In this document: in pieces, positions 24,901 through 32,640 of the stretch | Layout of the letters: the number at the start of each line of letters is the position of its first letter | How positions within the stretch are numbered: position 1 is the stretch's first letter | The notes under the pieces: model-generated | What the model was told of the DNA's origin: nothing | Databases searched by the model: none | Seen by the model: only the letters and a program-made list of their open reading frames with translations | From: Centroberyx gerrardi | Lineage: Eukaryota; Chordata; Actinopteri; Beryciformes; Berycidae | Length of the DNA: 64,000 bases | Assembly (NCBI RefSeq): GCF_048128805.1 | Contig: NC_136012.1 | Span: 6,751,621-6,815,620 of the forward strand | Reading direction: 5' to 3' | Position numbers and translations under genes: made by a program

Positions 24901-27900
24901 TCACCCCTCTGAGATTCCACACATAAAGGTTTACTAGACTAATAAAGGTTTAAAGAGTAATCAGACTCCTCTCTTTTCTGGAGGCTGTGAGTTTAATTTA
25001 TACATGTTAATGAACAATGTGAACAATGGCATTGCTTCTGTGTGGGCGTGAATGGGCTACTAATGATGATGATGATGATTTATTAGTCCATTAAGAAATT
25101 ATTTTTGTATCTTACAGCTGTTAGATGTGAAGATGAATAGTAGGAATTGTCACATGGTTAGGTGGCTGAACGGTTTCTGTTGTGTGTCATTTTTCATTCA
25201 TGTTCAATTCATGTGATTGTAATTTTGAAAAATAATAAGAGAATGACAAACAAGTGACTAAGAAAAGGAATTCAAATCTTTCCCTCCTCTTCCTCTCCTC
25301 TGTTCTTCTCCCCAGGTGCCACCATCCCAGCCAACACCAAGCACGGTCTCCGCTTTGAAGTCTTCAAGAATGGCACTTTTGTCATTAAAAACGTCCAGCT
25401 CCAGGACCGAGGCCAGTACCTCTGCACGGCCCAGAACAGGCTTGGATCGGACCGCATGGTGATTACCTTGGCGGTCCAGACTGAGGCGCCCAAGATCCGA
25501 CCTCCCAAGTCCACAGAAGTAGCGGTCTACTTGGGGAAGAGCGTCAGTTTCGACTGCCTTGCTTCTGGAAAACCACCGGCCCAAATTTCCTGGATTCTTC
25601 CAGACAGGACGTTTGTTCGCGAAGTCGGGGCCGCCTACGCTCTCCTCTCTCCGGTGTCTCTGCTTCAAAATGGGACTCTCCGAATTCAGTCTGCAAATTT
25701 CTCCAGCAAAGGGGACTATAAGTGTATTGCGAGCAACGCAGCAGGTGCTGACACAATAACCTATCATCTCCATGTGGCGGCTCTGCCTCCGAGCATCAAT
25801 GAGGGAGCCTCGGATACTGTGATCATTCAGCCAGGTATGGTATAGAAATGTAAAAGCCACACACAAAACTAGTCCCAAAATCCCCAAAACCTAAAGTTTT
25901 CCCCATAATGTGGCGGGTAAACAAAAAAGAAACAAATATTCACAATGTCAAGGTATCCCATTAACGTTTTCTAATCTAATCTAACCAGGCAGGAGTGTGT
26001 ATGTCCACTGCTCCGCGAAAGGTGAACCAGTGCCCACACTGAAATGGATGCTCCCAGTGGGGGTCCATGTTAAGCCATCACAGTTCCTGGGACGCAGGCT
26101 GTTCATCTTCCCCAATGGGACGCTGTATGTAAGGAATGTTTCGCCAGCTGATGCTGGGAGGTACGGGAGTTATGTTTCTTTCTTTCAGTGTATTGGCATA
26201 TGATTTAGTCTGTCAGTATCTGCTGCTTAAATAAGAATCTCTTAATCAACCTGCCTGATTAAATTAAAATGTGCTCTCAGTCATTTACCCAGCTAAATGA
26301 ATCCCTCTGGTGAAGGGTTGTGTCAGTCGATTTAAAGGAATAGGTCAACTCAAAATAATAAAAATTCAGTCATTATCTACTCACCCTCATGTTGGTCAAA
26401 ATGCCATTGAAGTTGGTAGGACCACCTAACACAGTTAGCCCTCGTGGTTTCCATCTCAGCTTTCTCCCAAACTATTGAAGTTAACAGGGCCATATTTTTA
26501 CAGCTCCAAAAAAGCATAAAATTTCAGATTTCATCAAATTTCTCCAAACAGCTTGTGCTGCATAATCAAAGTGTTTTGCAGCCAAACTATTACACTTTGG
26601 GCCCAAACACCTATTTTTACCTCATTATCTCATATTTTCCTCACTGACAGTGCTTTGGTCATGCATGCACCCTACAACGCTCTCAACTGACATGGGGGTG
26701 AGAAAATAACGACTGAATTTTCATTTTGGGGTGAACTATTACTTTTTTTTATCTGTAATCTAAAGATTGTGCATTTGAGTGTACATTAGCCATTAGATGC
26801 TACATATACACATAGCTAAAGACAGTAGAGGTTGTGTATAAGACAGTAGAGGTTGTGTGTAAGACAGTAGAGGTTGTGTATATACTGTACGTATACTGCA
26901 TTCCAGAGATGACGGAAAGTCAAAATTCTGACTTCCAACTATGAAAAATGCAGTGGAATGGCCCGTCAAATCAGAATTCCAAGTAAGAAACTTGGGGTGG
27001 CTGAGATGCAGTTATCTGACATCACATCAAAATGGCAGCATACACTGTAAATACACTTGAGCATCACATGACTTTAAATTTATAAAAACACATAATGCTA
27101 CCTAGCTAGCTGTCAGATCAATGACATAACATTAGCTGTTGCATGGGCAAATCAAATCTGGCAGGCGTCCATGTTTCTCCCCGGTTTTTCCAAGCTGGAC
27201 CACTGGAATGAAGGTTGTAATTACAACCTACCAACTGCTAATTTCCAACTTCCAACTGTGAATGGAATGCAGCAATAGTTAAAGAGGTAGAGGTTGTGTA
27301 TATACACAACTAAGACAATACAGATTCTGTACATAACTAAGACAATAGAGGTTCTGTATATACATAGTTAAAGACAGAGGTTGTGTACTTTCAGGCGATG
27401 CACAGTATTCCAACTCAAAGCAATATGAATTCACAATCTAACTCCAAGTAGGTAGGCTGTTCAGTTCAAGGTTCAAAACATGCCACATATCATGATTGGT
27501 AATCTGAGATCTTAACATATGGGTTACAAAATTCACCCTGCTATCAATCTTTTCACAGGTACGAGTGTTCAGCCACTAATGCCGTGGGCATCGCCAAAAG
27601 GACTCTCCAGCTGGAGGTTAGAGCAGAACTCCCCCCCTCCCCTCGCCATCCTCCTCCTCCTCCTCTCCCCATCCCTCCATCCAACCGCCACGCCGTCCCA
27701 CGGCCATCCCAGCAGCACTCTGTCTCAGCAATGTACGGTTCCACTGTCTACCTCCACTGTCCGGAGTCTACCGGGTCGACGAGAGGGACCATCTGGCAAT
27801 TACCCTCCAAGACCATAATGGAGCATCGATACAGGTAAATGAAATGGCCAGTTTATAACTTCATGAACCGCTACAATGCTGACCAAGTTTATAAATACAA

Positions 27901-30900
27901 TTAAAAGGTTTTAGTTGTCATTCAATTTGATTGACTGCTTGGATCTCTGCCTCTTTCCTCTCCCCACCTCTCTCCAGCCCAGAGAGACCAATTACAGTGT
28001 TTCGTAATGGGACTCTGAGGATCCTGCAGCTAACGGAGCTGGATGGTGGAAATTATCTGTGTGTCTTCCAGCGGCCCAACGGGGAGGACATGGAGCTCTT
28101 CCAGGTGAGAACACATCAGGGACAGATAAGGACAGTTTCATTTTGCTGCCAAATCTTTTCCTTTAGTCTCCATTCAATTTCTGGCCAAGGATAATTTTTG
28201 TTCATCATGAATCCCTATGCTGTTGCTTACCATCAAAGACCAAACACTTCTTTATGCCTTCCTTGATCACATTAAGATACACAGATTCTTGAATGGTGTG
28301 TTCTAATAGGAAACTAAGCTAAACTAAACCAATCAAAGTCCATAGGAGCCAAAAAGGATCAAAGACGGGGGTCTCTCCACAAAGTTTCTTTCTCACGTAT
28401 ATGATTGGGTTTTTACAGCATTTCTGTTTCATTTGATTGTACACAGCAGTTACAAGAAGTATGGTAGAAAGAAAATGTATGACGTGACAAAAGGCTGTGA
28501 GCCAGGTTCAGACCCACAATACTGCAAATATGTGGAATGCAGAAGCTGTAACATAATATATTTAAAGAGTAACCAAAATCTGTGGTGAAGCCTGACACTC
28601 CATAGAGTACAACAGGTGGTGACATCACCTGGCACAAAGACCAGCCAATAGCAGATGAGAAATGCAATACCCTACTTTTCACCATTAGGTGTCAGATTTG
28701 GGTTTGGGATTTAGTTACTCTTTAAGTGTTTGCAGAATGTGAAATTTTCTATCTATAATTACACATTTGCTCGCTGACATTGTTTATTTACTTGTCTATC
28801 AGGTGGAGGTGTTGATGACTCCCCCCAGGATCGAACACGTGAGAACCGCCCAGACCAGGGTCACCTTCGGCGAGAACTTCCAGGTATTTATGTGGAGCTA
28901 TTTCCCATCCATGCAAAGTAAGATAGGGTGAATAAAACAATGTACTTAGCAGTCAACAGTATATATGCTTCTTACATAGTTCACTAAATCGGTAATAATG
29001 TCCCTAGTATAGTCCCTAGAGAATAAGTTTGAAAACCATTGATTTAACTGGTCAATCAAATCAGAATAATAATGAAACAGATTCATACATTTATTTACGA
29101 CCTCATCCATTCACTCTTTCTCTCCCTCGCTCTTCATTTCCTTTCTAGGTGGACTGTGTAGCGACTGGCCTCCCCGATCCGGAAGTTTCCTGGAGTCTCC
29201 CAGATGGAACCTTAATCAACAACGCCCTTCAGTCTGACGACAGCGGCCTCCGCCACCGCCGCTATGTTATCTTTGGCAACGGAACTTTACTCCTCCAGCA
29301 GATAGGCAAAAAAGACGAGGGCGACTACACCTGCTACGCCAAGAACAAACTGGGCAAGGACGAGAGAAAAGTGAGTGTCAAAGTGGGACCGGACGCTCCA
29401 AAGATTAGATTTAAATCGCAATCGCTGGTGATGGCGAGGCTGGGAGAATCGACTAAGTTAAGCTGCCAGGCAATAGGCGAGCCTACGCCGAGAATCACGT
29501 GGATCTCACCTGGAAATGACATAATATCAGCGTCATCGGATAGATATCAGATTTTGGACGACGGGATGTTAGTGGTGAAGAAAGTGACGCTTGGCGATCA
29601 AGGGCAATATGCATGCGTGGCACGAAATTCTGCTGGCGATGACGTTAAAAACATGAAACTCGAAGTGGAGTCCCAGGAACCCTTTATCAGCGGAGTGAAA
29701 GGGAAGAGTGCCACCAAAGTTTTGGCTGTTTCCTACCAAACGGCGCTTCTGGATTGCCGAGCGGAAGGGAAACCGGAGCCAAGAGTCTCGTGGGTCACAC
29801 CTTACGGCCACTCGCTCCCAACACCCTACCTGGGCGGTCGCTTCCAAGTCCACCGGAACGGAAGCTTGGAGCTCAGAGGGGTGAGGAAAACAGATGAAGG
29901 GAGGTACGTGTGTCTGGCTAAGAACCATCTGGGCGAAGCTTCACTTTTGGTCGAATTAGATGTGGCGTCGCTGGCCGAGAAACCAAGCTTTGCTGTTCCC
30001 AATATTGAAATCTTACCCATCAAGCAAGACAGCGGGGAGCTGACCCTGGAGTGTCCCGCTCGTGGTAAACCGCACCCAGAGTTTGCATGGGTCCTACCCA
30101 ACGGGACGATGTTGACGCCTGGCGTTAGACTCCAACGCTTCACCCATCATCTGGGAAACGGGACTCTCCGGATCTCGCAACCGGTTGCAAGTGATAAGGG
30201 AGTGTACCGGTGCATGGCAAAAAATGTAGCGGGGCAAGCGGAGAAACGTTACGCCCTGGAGGCAGGCAGAAAGCCGGTGATCAGAGGATCTACAGGTATG
30301 TTTTTAGATTTCATCACTGTGCAGCAGAAATCTCTTTTCTTAAATTTTGAGGAAGTGAAACATTAAAACAATACGGACCATCAATGTGAAAATCTGCTAT
30401 TGTTTTCTCAATTGCTGAAAAGATGACTTAAATTTATCTCTGCACAGGTGTGTTAGCACATTGTTACAGAAGAGAATTGGGGCCACATGTGAAAAAAATA
30501 TTTGAGTTCTGAGATTAATCTCAGAATTCTAAATTTAAAGTCAGAATTCTGACATTGTGAGATTAAAGTCAGAATTCTGAGTTTAAAGTCAGAAGTCTGA
30601 CATTCTGAGAAAAAAACAGAATTCTGAGAAAAAATCTAAATTCTGACTTTTATCTCAGAATTCTGAGTCTTTTTTCAGAATTCTGACATAATAAAGAAAA
30701 AATCAGAATTTTGAGAAAAGTCAGAATGCTGAGATTAATCTCAGAACTCAAATACATTTTTCACATGTGGCCCTAATCCTCTTCCGTACATTGTTGTATG
30801 AAATCCATTTATTATCATTATTTTTTTTCCAGGTGGGATGAAGATCACCTACGGCCACAGCCTGAACCTGCCCTGCTCTGTGGATGGCTGGCCGCAGGCG

Positions 30901-31386
30901 TCGATCACGTGGACCCTACCCAATGGCCTTGTTTTGGACAAACACCAAACCATTGGCCGGGTTTCTTTCCTAGCCAACGGGACACTCCAGCTCAGACGGG
31001 TTGCCACCTTTGACAAGGGAACATACATCTGCAAAGCCTCCAACACTTTCGGCTCGTCGACGCTGTCCTACCCGGTCGCAGTGATGGTTTTCCCGCCGCG
31101 CATCACCAACGCGCCGGCCTCCATCACCAGGGTCAACCGAGGATCGCCAGTGATGTTAAATTGTCTTGCAGCTGGTATTCCCAAACCAGATATTTCGTGG
31201 ACGTTGCCCGGACGCACCACGTTGGTTCCCCACAACCGGTTCACGGTGCAGGGAGGGATCCACATGACAGAGGAGGGGAGTCTGGTTATACAGAACCCTG
31301 TGCTCATGAACTCTGGCATTTATAAATGCAATGCTAAAAACGCCCTCGGGACAGACTTTAAATCTACGTACCTACAAGTGGTCTGA
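8867..31386 (+). CDS. mxra5: mxra5: matrix-remodelling associated protein 5 (adlican), whole coding span, 16 coding exons
   Basis: This is a secreted extracellular-matrix protein of the adlican family. Coding exons: 8867-8953, 10986-11122, 16391-16520, 16738-16976, 17189-17340, 18672-21980, 22782-23053, 23580-23877, 24431-24631, 25316-25834, 25989-26160, 27559-27834, 27978-28104, 28803-28883, 29149-30295, 30833-31386. All have AG/GT borders and the phases join into 7,701 nt (about 2,566 aa; human about 2,828). Layout: signal peptide (aa 1-29); LRR N-cap, LRRs and C-cap (about 35-280); Ig1-2 (about 490-680); a disordered Thr/Pro/charged region (about 685-1560); Ig3-12 (about 1565-2566). Human MXRA5 also has LRRs plus 12 Ig domains. 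Segments such as GNPWTCDC, CVATGLP and SWSLPDG match remembered MXRA5. Family knowledge: matrix remodelling, TGF-beta response; exact biochemistry unclear. IGSF10 is the nearest alternative but fits less well. Confidence 0.95.
8954..10985 (+). other. mxra5 intron after the start exon
   Basis: About 2 kb with no exon. It holds an inverted-repeat element (9997-10209), GCTAGCTA-rich patches near 9580 and 9940, an AT-rich patch (10540-10590), and a long pyrimidine tract before the acceptor. Confidence 0.6.
9997..10209. mobile_element. Small inverted-repeat element (213 bp)
   Basis: The 22-base ends (9997-10018 and 10188-10209) are perfect reverse complements, beginning CTATGTTCCCTCAGCCC. A further GGTTGAGGGAACATAG copy lies just inside the right end. 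There is no coding capacity. Confidence 0.7.
10986..11122 (+). CDS. mxra5: mxra5 exon: LRR N-terminal cap
   Basis: The acceptor follows a long pyrimidine tract (CCCTGTAG). The exon encodes the cysteine cluster CPRGCSCPG, then VHCTFRHLTTIP and RVNLG, the LRRNT cap and first strand of the MXRA5 family. It enters in phase 0 and leaves in phase 2 (GG|GTAAGA). Confidence 0.9.
12815..12930. repeat. Dispersed fish repeat fragment
   Basis: It contains CTTGCTCAAGAACACTTCAG and TAACCACTAGACCACC, phrases of a repeat that is common in teleosts. The phrase is related to the segment at 15740-15780. Family not assigned. Confidence 0.5.
14187..15466. mobile_element. Non-autonomous hAT transposon, 1,280 bp, with perfect 8-bp target duplication
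   Basis: The ends are TAGGGCTGCAGC (left) and TAGGGCTGAAAC (right, other strand), followed by AATCGA-rich subterminal repeats. CATCAGAT occurs immediately before (14179-14186) and after (15467-15474), a perfect 8-bp duplication typical of hAT. The interior has (TG)n at 14616-14673 and AGTCGC-rich sequence at 15128-15215 but no transposase frame. Confidence 0.9.
14616..14673. repeat. (GT)n microsatellite inside the hAT element
   Basis: A GT run with two TATG interruptions near the end. Confidence 0.95.
15618..15918. repeat. Dispersed fish repeat (retroposon-like)
   Basis: It contains TTATTATCCCCGTGGGGAAA, GCATTTGACCCATCC, GGGAGGAAACCGGAGCACCC, GGGGAGAACATGCAAACTCC and GGTTCGAACCCAGGACC. These phrases recur across many fish genomes. 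The end holds a tRNA-like B-box (GGTTCGAACCC). I cannot name the family with certainty. Confidence 0.65.
15919..15967. repeat. (TG)n microsatellite
   Basis: An uninterrupted run of about 49 bases after the dispersed repeat. Confidence 0.95.
16391..16520 (+). CDS. mxra5: mxra5 exon: leucine-rich repeats
   Basis: The exon encodes two LRR units, including LEMLMLHGNDI and FYSLRSLQ, matching the order of human MXRA5 (LELLMIHGNEI). The acceptor is CTAACAG. The donor CAG|GTAGAG runs straight into a (TG)n tract. It enters in phase 2 and leaves in phase 0. Confidence 0.92.
16738..16976 (+). CDS. mxra5: mxra5 exon: leucine-rich repeats
   Basis: The exon encodes about three LRR units (LKLSYNKLTSV, LIRLHLDHNLI, LKLLQLEGNVL). 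The acceptor is CGTCCAG and the donor CTCAG|GTAAGG. It ends in phase 2, and the next exon completes an Arg codon and the RHLHLSDN repeat. Confidence 0.95.
17189..17340 (+). CDS. mxra5: mxra5 exon: last LRR and start of LRR C-terminal cap
   Basis: The exon encodes the final LRR (HLHLSDNLLEQLP) and the LRRCT signature NPWTCDCQLHWLVEW. The acceptor is TCTCTCAG and the donor GAAG|GTAAGG, with one base carried over. The cap's remaining cysteines (CKKERD, CPQCSSPQ, LTCERP) lie at the start of the next exon. Confidence 0.95.
17341..18671 (+). other. mxra5 intron before the giant exon
   Basis: No exon or clear transposon. The last 300 bases (about 18371-18670) are almost pure pyrimidine (CTCCCT-rich) and form an unusually long polypyrimidine tract before the acceptor. 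It happens to be open in the same frame as the exon. Confidence 0.7.
18672..21980 (+). CDS. mxra5: mxra5 giant exon: LRRCT end, Ig1-Ig2, Thr-rich and charged disordered region
   Basis: The exon is 3,309 bp. The true acceptor is CTCCCAG at 18671; the CT-rich reading frame upstream from 18371 is the intron's pyrimidine tract. It encodes the end of the LRRCT cap, a conserved segment with SWLLQPKVTLQLNRRQ, two Ig domains (about 19402-19680 and 19690-19970; Cys and Trp core residues present), an acidic EGSGGDY stretch (about 20045), the motif DPSRWAEILAK (20201-20233), a basic cluster RRRPPYRRRR (about 20704), poly-threonine (about 20811-20935), an E/K/R-rich region (about 21220-21470) and a His/Pro-rich end. 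It leaves with one base over (CAAG|GTAATT). Confidence 0.95.
20811..20935 (+). repeat. Coding (ACN)n repeat: poly-threonine in MXRA5
   Basis: ACA/ACC/ACT codons give nearly uninterrupted threonine with a few Pro, Met and Ala. A shorter similar tract is at 20335-20370. This is a likely site of dense O-glycosylation. Confidence 0.9.
21981..22781 (+). other. mxra5 intron: hairpin MITE
   Basis: The first 500 bases hold nothing recognised apart from a GAAT-rich patch near 22400. The fold-back repeat fills about 22543-22728. Confidence 0.6.
22543..22728. mobile_element. Fold-back copy of a MITE
   Basis: It is related to the element at 28562-28725 in reverse orientation (AATAACTAAACC..., AATGGTGAAAAGTAGGGTA). 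Two 37-base arms (22622-22658 and 22679-22715) pair at 35 of 37 positions, giving a strong hairpin with a 20-base loop. Confidence 0.7.
22782..23053 (+). CDS. mxra5: mxra5 exon: Pro/His-rich linker
   Basis: The acceptor is TACCTAG and the donor CAG|GTATGA. It encodes Pro, Thr, Gly and His-rich sequence ending DKLFLSRLRNRYRQ, which continues in frame into the next exon. No folded domain is recognised. It is placed by phase continuity and by the matching position of low-complexity sequence before Ig3 in human MXRA5. Confidence 0.85.
23054..23579 (+). other. mxra5 intron
   Basis: I see no repeat family, RNA gene or exon in it. Confidence 0.5.
23580..23877 (+). CDS. mxra5: mxra5 exon: Pro/Lys-rich linker
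   Basis: The acceptor is TTTCCAG and the donor GGAG|GTAAGT. It starts AQLDRIAQLGRRV and becomes strongly Pro/Tyr/Lys-rich (KPPKPAKP) with a short poly-Ser. The frame is open throughout, entering in phase 0 and leaving in phase 1. Confidence 0.85.
23878..24430 (+). other. mxra5 intron with partial MITE
   Basis: A MITE-like segment starts at 24195 (TTAAAGCTGGGGTAGGCAA). The rest shows nothing recognised. Confidence 0.5.
24195..24310. mobile_element. Partial MITE (TTAAAGCTGGGGTAGGC end)
   Basis: The left end TTAAAGCTGGGGTAGGCAA is a common teleost repeat terminus as I remember it. No matching right end was found before exon 24431, so the copy looks truncated or decayed. Confidence 0.45.
24431..24631 (+). 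CDS. mxra5: mxra5 exon: start of Ig3
   Basis: It encodes a Gly/Pro-rich lead, then SVSVLAESDVFLPCEASGNPEP and AWTKVSTG, closely similar to human MXRA5 (TDTVFPCEATGKPKP). It ends with G|GTAAGA in the middle of Ig3; the next exon holds the other half. Confidence 0.93.
24632..25315 (+). other. mxra5 intron
   Basis: GA-rich start, a short (TG)n at about 24800-24820, (GAT)n at 25062-25078. Nothing else recognised. Confidence 0.5.
25316..25834 (+). CDS. mxra5: mxra5 exon: end of Ig3 and all of Ig4
   Basis: The acceptor is CTCCCCAG and the donor CAG|GTATGG. It encodes FEVFKNGTFVIKNV and GQYLCTAQN (Ig3), then a whole Ig domain with FDCLASGKP, ISWILPDR and GDYKCIASNAAGAD (Ig4), matching human MXRA5 in order. 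Several N-G-T sequons are present. Confidence 0.95.
25989..26160 (+). CDS. mxra5: mxra5 exon: start of Ig5
   Basis: It encodes VYVHCSAKGEPVP, LKWMLP and FIFPNGTLYVRNVSPADAG, matching human MXRA5 (IHCTAKAAPLP, FVFPNGTLYIRNL). The donor GGGAG|GTACGG breaks the domain just before the second cysteine. Confidence 0.93.
26332..26745. mobile_element. MITE with TTAAAGGAATAGGTCAA-type ends
   Basis: The left end is TTAAAGGAATAGGTCAACTC... with CAGTCATTATCTACTCACCC. The right end on the other strand reads AGTTCACCCCAAAATGAAAA...CACCCCCATG. The related copy at 63710 shares TTATTGAAGTTAACGGG / CTATTGAAGTTAACAGG and TTTTTACAGCT inside. The right TTAA is decayed. Confidence 0.7.
26808..27395. repeat. Short minisatellite (about 21-25 bp units) split by a MITE
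   Basis: Units like AGACAGTAGAGGTTGTGTAT occur three times at 26818-26883, and related units (AGACAATAGAGGTTCTGTAT) resume at 27280-27395. The 26895-27274 element lies between them. Confidence 0.65.
26895..27274. mobile_element. MITE with CTGCATTCCA ends
   Basis: The left end is ACTGCATTCCAGAG and the right end on the other strand is TTGCTGCATTCCATTCACAG, followed on both sides by GGAAGT/CTTCCAACT sequence. No coding frame. The exact borders are uncertain. Confidence 0.5.
27559..27834 (+). CDS. mxra5: mxra5 exon: end of Ig5, Pro-rich linker, start of Ig6
   Basis: It encodes RYECSATNAVGIAKRTLQLEV, a proline-rich stretch ([11 protein letters not shown]), then STVYLHCPES and TIWQLPSK, the first half of Ig6. 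The acceptor is TTCACAG and the donor TACAG|GTAAAT. The proline run does not occur at this point in human MXRA5 as I remember it. Confidence 0.92.
27978..28104 (+). CDS. mxra5: mxra5 exon: end of Ig6
   Basis: It encodes ITVFRNGTLRILQLTELDGGNYLCVFQR, the second half of an Ig domain. The acceptor is CTCTCCAG and the donor CAG|GTGAGA, leaving in phase 0. Confidence 0.92.
28105..28802 (+). other. mxra5 intron with one MITE
   Basis: Apart from the element at 28562-28725 nothing is recognised. Confidence 0.55.
28562..28725. mobile_element. TTAA-bounded MITE, 164 bp
   Basis: The ends TTAAAGAGTAACCAAA and (other strand) TTAAAGAGTAACTAAA match in 15 of 16 bases. The interior shares GGTGACATCACCTGGCACAA, AATAGCAGATGA and CCTACTTTTCACCATTAG with the copy at 22543. 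Confidence 0.85.
28803..28883 (+). CDS. mxra5: mxra5 exon: Ig6-Ig7 junction
   Basis: This is an 81-bp exon of 27 codons: VEVLMTPPRIEHV...TFGENFQ. It joins CTATCAG to GTATTT and both borders are phase 0. The next exon opens VDCVATGLPDPEVSW, so the Ig7 strand runs across the border. Confidence 0.9.
29149..30295 (+). CDS. mxra5: mxra5 exon: Ig7 to Ig10
   Basis: This 1,147-bp exon encodes four Ig domains in a row, each with the Cys...Trp...(Y)xC core. Key segments: VDCVATGLP / SWSLPDG; LSCQAIGEP / ITWISPG; LDCRAEGKP / VSWVTP; LECPARGKP / FAWVLPNG. Each carries an NGT or DG turn before the last strands. The order matches human MXRA5. The donor is ACAG|GTATGT. Confidence 0.96.
30296..30832 (+). 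other. mxra5 last intron, mostly one MITE
   Basis: The element at 30466-30787 fills most of the intron and ends about 45 bases before the acceptor. Confidence 0.7.
30466..30787. mobile_element. MITE of palindromic TCAGAATTCTGA units with 8-bp target duplication
   Basis: The ends are ACAGAAGAGAATTGGGGCC and (other strand) ACGGAAGAGGATTAGGGCC, and the match continues for about 55 bases (CACATGTGAAAAA, TTTGAGTTCTGAGATTAATC). ACATTGTT flanks both sides (30458-30465 and 30788-30795). The interior is an array of TCAGAATTCTGAGA-like palindromes. No coding frame. Confidence 0.85.
30833..31386 (+). CDS. mxra5: mxra5 last coding exon: Ig11, Ig12 and stop
   Basis: The acceptor is TTTTCCAG. It encodes LNLPCSVDGWP / ITWTLPNG / GTYICKAS (Ig11) and VMLNCLAAGIPKPDISWTLPG / GIYKCNAKNALGTD (Ig12), ending LQVV and TGA at 31384-31386. 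Human MXRA5 ends in the same domain, with nothing after it. Confidence 0.96.
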
Positions 31387-31415
31387 GGGACAGTTACAGT
31401 GCTTCATTCTGTATT

Positions 31416-31421
31416 AATAAA
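31416..31421 (+). promoter_or_regulatory. mxra5: Candidate polyadenylation signal of mxra5 (proximal)
   Basis: AATAAA lies 30 bases after the mxra5 stop codon (31384-31386). It would give a very short 3' UTR. A second AATAAA is at 32202-32207. Confidence 0.4.
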
Positions 31422-32201
31422 ATCTCATAGCAGAAGAAATAAGACTGGATGAGGATTTTTCTCCATTAGGATTTGAATATACAGACGCTGTGATAAGGAT
31501 GCCCTGGGGACAGACTTAAAAGCTGCCTAGCTGCAGGCTGCCTGAGATGCCTTGTGGAACAATTTCCGCTTAACAAACTTACAGTGTGAACTTTACAGTG
31601 AATTTTCACCTGTTAAGTGCAAATTTACGGTATACTTTCAACCTTACCTTACCTTATGTTGGACATTAAAATGCACTTACACCCCTAAAAGTGCCCTTTT
31701 ATCTTTACTTTTTGGACTTTGCTGTGTAGGTTTAACTTTGCACACATTCCCCATACAACATTACAATGTGTAAGTGTTCTTTCCACAGCACTGGACTTTA
31801 CAGTGCCGTTTCACCTTTACATTACATTACTTGTTCTGTATGTGAAATAATTGAGGACCCTGCTCTCTTGAGATTGAAATATATAAATGTAATGGTGTGT
31901 ATCCTGTAGGCATAGTTTCGTATATCTGCTGGTGGAATTACAGAGTTTATACTGCAATTTCAACTTTACATTGCAGAATTTACACTACAGGTTCAAATGT
32001 AAAATCCATGTAAAATCCCATATCTCATGAAATGATACATTTTCTATTTGTGAACACCTAAAAGTGGGCTGAGAGACTTTTCATTGTGGAATTTACTGCA
32101 CAGTTTCAATTTCACAATTATACAATTTATCAACAGCCAGTTGGGGAGGGGAGGGCCCAAGGGTCCGTCATAACATAATTCTTCCAGTGATGTGCTCTGT
32201 T

Positions 32202-32207
32202 AATAAA
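32202..32207 (+). promoter_or_regulatory. mxra5: Candidate polyadenylation signal of mxra5 (distal)
   Basis: AATAAA, followed within 40 bases by T/G-rich sequence. It would give a 3' UTR of about 840 bases. It lies before the LINE fragment at 32392. Confidence 0.4.
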
Positions 32208-32391
32208 GTCCCATATTTTATGAACTTGTAGTGAATGATGACTCCTTTCTATGATGATACACATAGACCAAGTTGCTGTTCTAGGCCCTACAGTGTGTAT
32301 CAGCCAGTTAATTATGTATCCATGTCATTTATTTCTGTGCATAATATGCATAATACACAAATACACACAACATAGTTATAATAACATACGA

Positions 32392-32640
32392 TTAAGAAAA
32401 TACAGAGACAACATAAAAGTATTGAGTTGTAAGATGCTTTTTAAAAGTGTGGACTGATTTGGCTTCCCTAAGGCTTTGAGGAAGGTTATTCCAAACTCTA
32501 GGGGCCATGCTAGCGAAGGCATGATCACCTTTACTTTTTAGCCTTGACCTTGGGCCAGTCAAGAGTCCCTGCTCTGAGGACCTGAGGGTCCTTGCAGTGG
32601 TCTTGCAGTGACCATGCAATGCCTTCTACGTTAAAAGAAG
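32392..32640 (-). mobile_element. LINE reverse-transcriptase tail fragment
   Basis: On the minus strand it reads RSRLKSKGDHAFASMAPRVW then NNLPQSLREAKSVHTFKKHL. The pattern (G-x-x-A-F-x-x-x-A-P-x-x-W-N-x-L-P...F-K-x-x-L) is the C-terminal end of fish non-LTR reverse transcriptases. The fragment is about 75 codons and has no upstream RT domain. Confidence 0.75.

Larger units (their letters stand above)
26161..27558 (+). other. mxra5 intron: two MITEs and a split minisatellite
   Basis: It holds a MITE at 26332-26745, a short minisatellite (26808-26883 and 27276-27395) and a second MITE between its halves (26895-27274). No exon recognised. Confidence 0.6.

Noticed and set aside
8867..31386. Assignment of the LRR-Ig gene as igsf10
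   Set aside because: IGSF10 has the same layout, but the Ig segments and the RWAEILAK motif match MXRA5 more closely as I remember both proteins. A phylogeny would settle it.
32392..32619. Minus-strand 75-codon frame as a host gene
   Set aside because: It matches the C-terminal tail of LINE reverse transcriptases and is a fragment.
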